Part shown: positions 5,922 through 8,645 of the stretch, piece by piece
Position numbering within the stretch: the stretch's first letter is position 1
Layout of the letters: each line of letters starts with the position of its first letter
From: Thermoanaerobaculales bacterium
GTDB lineage: Bacteria > Acidobacteriota > Thermoanaerobaculia > Thermoanaerobaculales > Sulfomarinibacteraceae
Reading direction: 5' to 3'
Assembly (NCBI GenBank): GCA_025456385.1
Contig: JALOKS010000102.1
Span: 1 to 8,645, forward strand
DNA length: 8,645 bases
Program-made: the position numbers and the translations under genes
Notes under the pieces: model-generated
The model's database searches: none
What the model saw: the letters and a program-made list of their open reading frames with translations, nothing else
What the model was told of the DNA's origin: nothing

Positions 5922-8072
5922 TCAGCGGAGATCGAGCTCCGCGGGCTGGCCGTCGACCACGCGCACACGTCCCTGCAGCGACCCCGCCGGGCCGGCGACC
6001 GAGATCAGGTACTCGTCGGCCTGCAGGGGGCCGATCCGCAGCCCGCCGGCGGTTGGCTGCGGCGGGCTCGCCATGAACAGCAGGCCGGAGAGATCGACGC
6101 CGTCGGCAGTCATGACCCGCACCTGCGGCATGCGCTTCGCCGGCTCCGACCCGGCTCGTTTGGCGACGTCGGCCGCCGCGCCGTCGCCCGCCTCGAGGAC
6201 GATGTCCACCCAGCCGCCGCGGCCGAGCTCGAGCCGCGCCTGGAGCTGCTCGCCGCGGTCGACCGAGAGGCCGGCCCCGCAGCCGGTGGCGCCGCCGTAG
6301 GCGATGCCGCAGGGCCGGTAGGAGCCGGCGGCGACCCCGGCGAAGGTGGCGAGGCCGCCGGTGTCGGTGAAGCCGGTGGCGGTCTCGGGCCCGACGAGAT
6401 AGACCGGCGCGCCGCCGGCCGAGCCGGCCGCGGTGTGCACGGCGAGGACGATGTTGGCCCCCTCCGGCGGGCCGAGCTCGAGCACCACGGGGCCCTCGGC
6501 GTCGCCCGCCCCGAGGTCGAGCTCGGTCGGCGAGGACGCTGCGTACTCGGTGTGGCTCGCGGTCAGCACCAGGCGGCCGGCCTCCAGGCCCTGCATCGCG
6601 AAGCGACCCTCGGCGTCGGTGAACGACGACAGCTCCTGGATCCCGGATCCGGCGCTCGCCACGACCGAGGCGCCCGCGACCGGCTCGCCGTCGCTGTCGA
6701 TCACCACTCCCTCGACCGCCGCGTCGGCGTAGCGGATGGCGCACTGGAAGGACTCCACCATCGGCACGTCGAGGCTTCGCGTCACCGGCGCGGCGCCGGC
6801 CACCGGCGGTGTGTAGGAGGCATAGTAGCGCCCGGCCTCGAGGCCGGCGCCGGCAAAGCGGCCGTCGCCCGCGACCGCGAGCTGGATCGGCTCGCGGTCG
6901 ATACCGAAGATCTGGCGGTCGGCGGTGAGGCGCTGCATCATGACCACGACGCCGGCCGCCTGGGCGCCGTCGGTCGTCAGCACCAGGGTGCCGCCGGCGG
7001 CACGTGAGTCGCCGAGCCAGACCTCGCCCTCGATGCGGATGCCCCCGAGGCGGAGATCGAGCTCGACGGTCTCACCCGCCCGACCGTCCACGGTCTCGCG
7101 CGCCTTGCGGTCGGCGTGGCGGGCGGTCACGGTCCAGCGCCCGACCGGGAGCCGCTCGGCCCGGAAGTACCCGTCGTGGTCGCTGCGCACGGTCGCTTCC
7201 GGGTAGTAGGCGTAGGCGGCCGCCTCGGTGATCTCGACCACGGCTCCGGTGATGGCGCGCTCGCCCCGCTCGGTAACGCGACCGACGACGGTCATCCCGC
7301 GGTCGAGCTCGACGTCGCCGATGTCGAGGCCGGCCTCGTCCGGCTCGACGCCGTCGCGGCGCCAGGGGGCGAAGCCCGCCGCGCGCACGACCGCCCGACA
7401 GGAGCCGGCGTCCAGGCCCTCGAGCAGGAACATGCCGTCGGCGTCGCTGAGCACCGACGGCACGTCCTCGACCACATCGGGAGCCCGGAAGACCTCCGGG
7501 GAGCCGGGCTCGCAGCTGACGCTGGCGCCGGCCAGGGGCTGCAGGGTCTCGCCGTCGAGGACGCGGCCGGCGATGGCGAGGCCGCGCTCGGGCACCGCGG
7601 CCGGCAGCACCAGCCGCTCGCCGACAGCCAATTCGACCCGCTCCGAAACCAGGGTCGCCGACCCGGGAAGGCGAACCGCGAGCGAGTAGGTCCCGGCCGG
7701 CAGCCCGGCCGCGCTCGCGACACCCTGCTCGGGGTCCCAGCTCCCCGCCCCGGAGCTCGTCTCGCGTCCCTCGGTGGTGTAGGCCTGCCACCGCACCTTC
7801 ACCTCTCCGGACGCGAAGCGCCGCGCCGACAGCACCTGGCGCTCGATGGCGGCGCCCCCCGGGACCACGATCGTGACCCGCGAGCGCTCGGTCGCGAGCT
7901 CACCCTCCCAGAGGCCGAAGCCGCGGCCGAAGATCTTGAGCGGGATCGCCGCGCCGAGGGGGAGGCCGGGGAGCTCGAGACGGCCGCGGGCGTCGGTCCG
8001 GTGCAGGCGGTCCTGGAGGTAGACGGTGGCGTCGGCCACCGCCTCGCCGGCCTCGTTCTCGACCGTGAGCAC
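5922..8072 (-). CDS. Carboxypeptidase-regulatory-like repeat protein, C-terminal part after the frameshift
   Basis: From the first available start (GTG at 8072) this frame gives 716 residues. However, coding similarity continues upstream in the same frame to about 8132, so 8072 is not a true start. The product is a chain of beta-sandwich repeats of the CarboxypepD_reg/transthyretin-like type. These carry the pattern 'G.V.D..G.P..GA.V......TD..G.F...GL..G.Y.......G'. Units are recognisable at about 2-57, 100-150, 166-240, 260-322, 345-420, 452-510, 540-600 and 650-706. The clearest is VEGVVIDSDGEPVAGASVV with FTDAEGRFAMQGLEAGRLVL (453-503). Cysteines are rare (187, 225, 444, 588, 598). C187 and C225 share a repeat, as do C588 and C598, and each pair could form a disulfide, consistent with export. 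Such proteins are usually surface or periplasmic; ligand and role are unknown. No anchor or sorting signal is seen at the C-terminus. Confidence 0.8.
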   Translation of the reverse strand: MLTVENEAGEAVADATVYLQDRLHRTDARGRLELPGLPLGAAIPLKIFGRGFGLWEGELATERSRVTIVVPGGAAIERQVLSARRFASGEVKVRWQAYTTEGRETSSGAGSWDPEQGVASAAGLPAGTYSLAVRLPGSATLVSERVELAVGERLVLPAAVPERGLAIAGRVLDGETLQPLAGASVSCEPGSPEVFRAPDVVEDVPSVLSDADGMFLLEGLDAGSCRAVVRAAGFAPWRRDGVEPDEAGLDIGDVELDRGMTVVGRVTERGERAITGAVVEITEAAAYAYYPEATVRSDHDGYFRAERLPVGRWTVTARHADRKARETVDGRAGETVELDLRLGGIRIEGEVWLGDSRAAGGTLVLTTDGAQAAGVVVMMQRLTADRQIFGIDREPIQLAVAGDGRFAGAGLEAGRYYASYTPPVAGAAPVTRSLDVPMVESFQCAIRYADAAVEGVVIDSDGEPVAGASVVASAGSGIQELSSFTDAEGRFAMQGLEAGRLVLTASHTEYAASSPTELDLGAGDAEGPVVLELGPPEGANIVLAVHTAAGSAGGAPVYLVGPETATGFTDTGGLATFAGVAAGSYRPCGIAYGGATGCGAGLSVDRGEQLQARLELGRGGWVDIVLEAGDGAAADVAKRAGSEPAKRMPQVRVMTADGVDLSGLLFMASPPQPTAGGLRIGPLQADEYLISVAGPAGSLQGRVRVVDGQPAELDLR

Positions 8073-8645
8073 GAGGTCACGACCTGGAGGGAGCTCGAGG
8101 GCGATGGCCGGGGCGGCGGCTTCCTCGCCCGGACCGTGCCGGCGAGCAGCCCGACCACGCGGAACGAGCCGTCGCCGCCGGAGGTGCCCGCCTGGCGGTA
8201 GCGGAAGTTGTCGAGCGCGGCGATCTCACCCATCGCCTCGACCCGCGCGCCGGCGATGGGCTGGCCCTGCTGGTCGCGAACCGCACCGCTGACGCCGAGG
8301 CCCTCCTCGAGGCTGAGAGCGTGCTCGAGCGGCAGCTCCCGGAAGCTGCCGACGAACGGGGCCCGGCCGTCGGCCGTGACGACACCGACATAGCTCGCGT
8401 CGCGGTCGAGATCCCGGACCTCGATGCGTCCCTCGCCGTCACTGTCGTGGGTCTCGGCGACATTCGCAAAGAGGTGGGTGACGTTGATCCGGTCCTGGCG
8501 CGCCAGCCACAGCCGGGCCGCGGTCACCGGCCGCAGGCTGAGCCTGAGGTCGCCGCGCGGGGTCAGCAGCAGGCTGTGCCGGCGGCCGTCGATCACGGTG
8601 ACGGCGGTGCGCGGCGCGTAGCCGGGTGCCGCCACGATGAAGGTC
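7799..8645 (-). CDS. Carboxypeptidase-regulatory-like repeat protein, upstream part (open at window end)
   Basis: This frame enters from beyond the window end: residues TFI precede the GTG at 8635, so that codon is internal and not the start. It codes plausibly to about 8132, giving some 171 residues. Two beta-sandwich segments are visible. One ends HDSDGEGRIEVRDLDRDASY; the other runs from VSGAVRDQQGQPIAGARVEA to GTSGGDGSFRVVGLLAGTV, a complete carboxypeptidase-regulatory signature. Beyond 8132 the frame turns into Arg/Pro/Ser-rich nonsense and stops at 7799, while the -1 frame resumes the family pattern. Its signal peptide and true start must lie outside the window. Confidence 0.7.
   Translation of the reverse strand, partial: TFIVAAPGYAPRTAVTVIDGRRHSLLLTPRGDLRLSLRPVTAARLWLARQDRINVTHLFANVAETHDSDGEGRIEVRDLDRDASYVGVVTADGRAPFVGSFRELPLEHALSLEEGLGVSGAVRDQQGQPIAGARVEAMGEIAALDNFRYRQAGTSGGDGSFRVVGLLAGTVRARKPPPRPSPSSSLQVVTSCSRSRTRPARRWPTPPSTSRTACTGPTPAAVSSSPASPSARRSRSRSSAAASASGRVSSRPSARGSRSWSRGAPPSSARCCRRGASRPER

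Larger units (their letters stand above)
5922..8645 (-). pseudogene. Frameshifted large repeat-protein gene (reconstructed, 5' end outside window)
   Basis: Joining the two preceding reading frames at about 8132 gives one continuous protein of about 907 residues within the window, with nine or ten transthyretin-like repeats. The upstream frame ends GLLAGTV. The downstream frame resumes PGEEAAAPAIALELPPGRDL and continues into LTVENEAGEAVADATVYLQD. The change needs one base inserted in the minus-strand run GTCCGGG (a loss of 1 base, or of 1 plus a multiple of 3). The junction is short for this fold, lacking a strand normally found after 'GLxxG', so more than one base could be missing. No other disruption is seen over the remaining 2.2 kb, which favours a recent mutation or a sequencing or assembly error over an old pseudogene. 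Confidence 0.65.

Noticed and set aside
5565..7007. Open frame of 480 codons on the plus strand antisense to the repeat protein
   Set aside because: Composition is typical of a shadow frame (Ala, Gly, Arg, His, Asp). The opposite strand carries clear repeat-domain signatures and a signal-peptide gene.
8121..8145. Programmed -1 ribosomal frameshift in the repeat-protein gene
   Set aside because: The junction reads GTCCGGGCGAGGAAG with no X-XXY-YYZ slippery heptamer, no internal Shine-Dalgarno-like stimulator at the right spacing and no obvious downstream pseudoknot. A simple indel is more economical.
7116..8201. Open frame of 361 codons on the plus strand antisense to the repeat protein
   Set aside because: No recognisable motif, and the opposite strand reads as carboxypeptidase-regulatory repeats throughout.

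Overview
The window is GC-rich, densely coded bacterial chromosome with short intergenic gaps. The largest gap is about 200 bp, so no stretch over 300 bp lacks a gene. A VPS10/sortilin-like Asp-box beta-propeller protein, a secreted protein made of many carboxypeptidase-regulatory (transthyretin-like) repeats, and a small Spy-like secreted protein together suggest a Gram-negative, possibly Acidobacteriota. That assignment is an inference from gene content; no rRNA or other marker gene is present. I see no tRNA, rRNA, CRISPR array, insertion sequence or phage gene.

Layout: (1) 1-713, minus strand, the first 237 codons of an exported VPS10-like propeller protein, cut by the window start. (2) A 198-bp divergent spacer (714-911). 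(3) 912-2240, plus strand, nhaA, a Na+/H+ antiporter with its key Asp and Lys residues intact. (4) 2331-4811, plus strand, a large multi-pass MscS-family mechanosensitive channel with a long extracytoplasmic coiled-coil N-terminus. (5) 4913-5254, plus strand, a stand-alone STAS-domain protein of the anti-sigma-factor-antagonist type. (6) A 103-bp convergent spacer with two palindromes (5255-5357). (7) 5358-5828, minus strand, a small secreted helical protein with its own recognisable promoter. (8) 5922-8645, minus strand, a very large secreted repeat protein that enters from beyond the window end and is split by a frameshift near position 8132.

nhaA and the MscS-type channel lie in the same direction and form a plausible ion and osmotic homeostasis pair: one exchanges Na+ for H+, the other vents solutes when membrane tension rises. 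The STAS protein follows the channel but has a better promoter-like sequence of its own, so it may be transcribed separately. The left and right flanks encode exported proteins unrelated to this core.

No clearly new biological system is evident. The most informative anomalies are the frameshift in the repeat protein, the uncharacterised secreted protein with its promoter, and the stand-alone STAS gene without an adjacent anti-sigma kinase. Several very long open frames on the opposite strands are artefacts of GC-rich codon usage.
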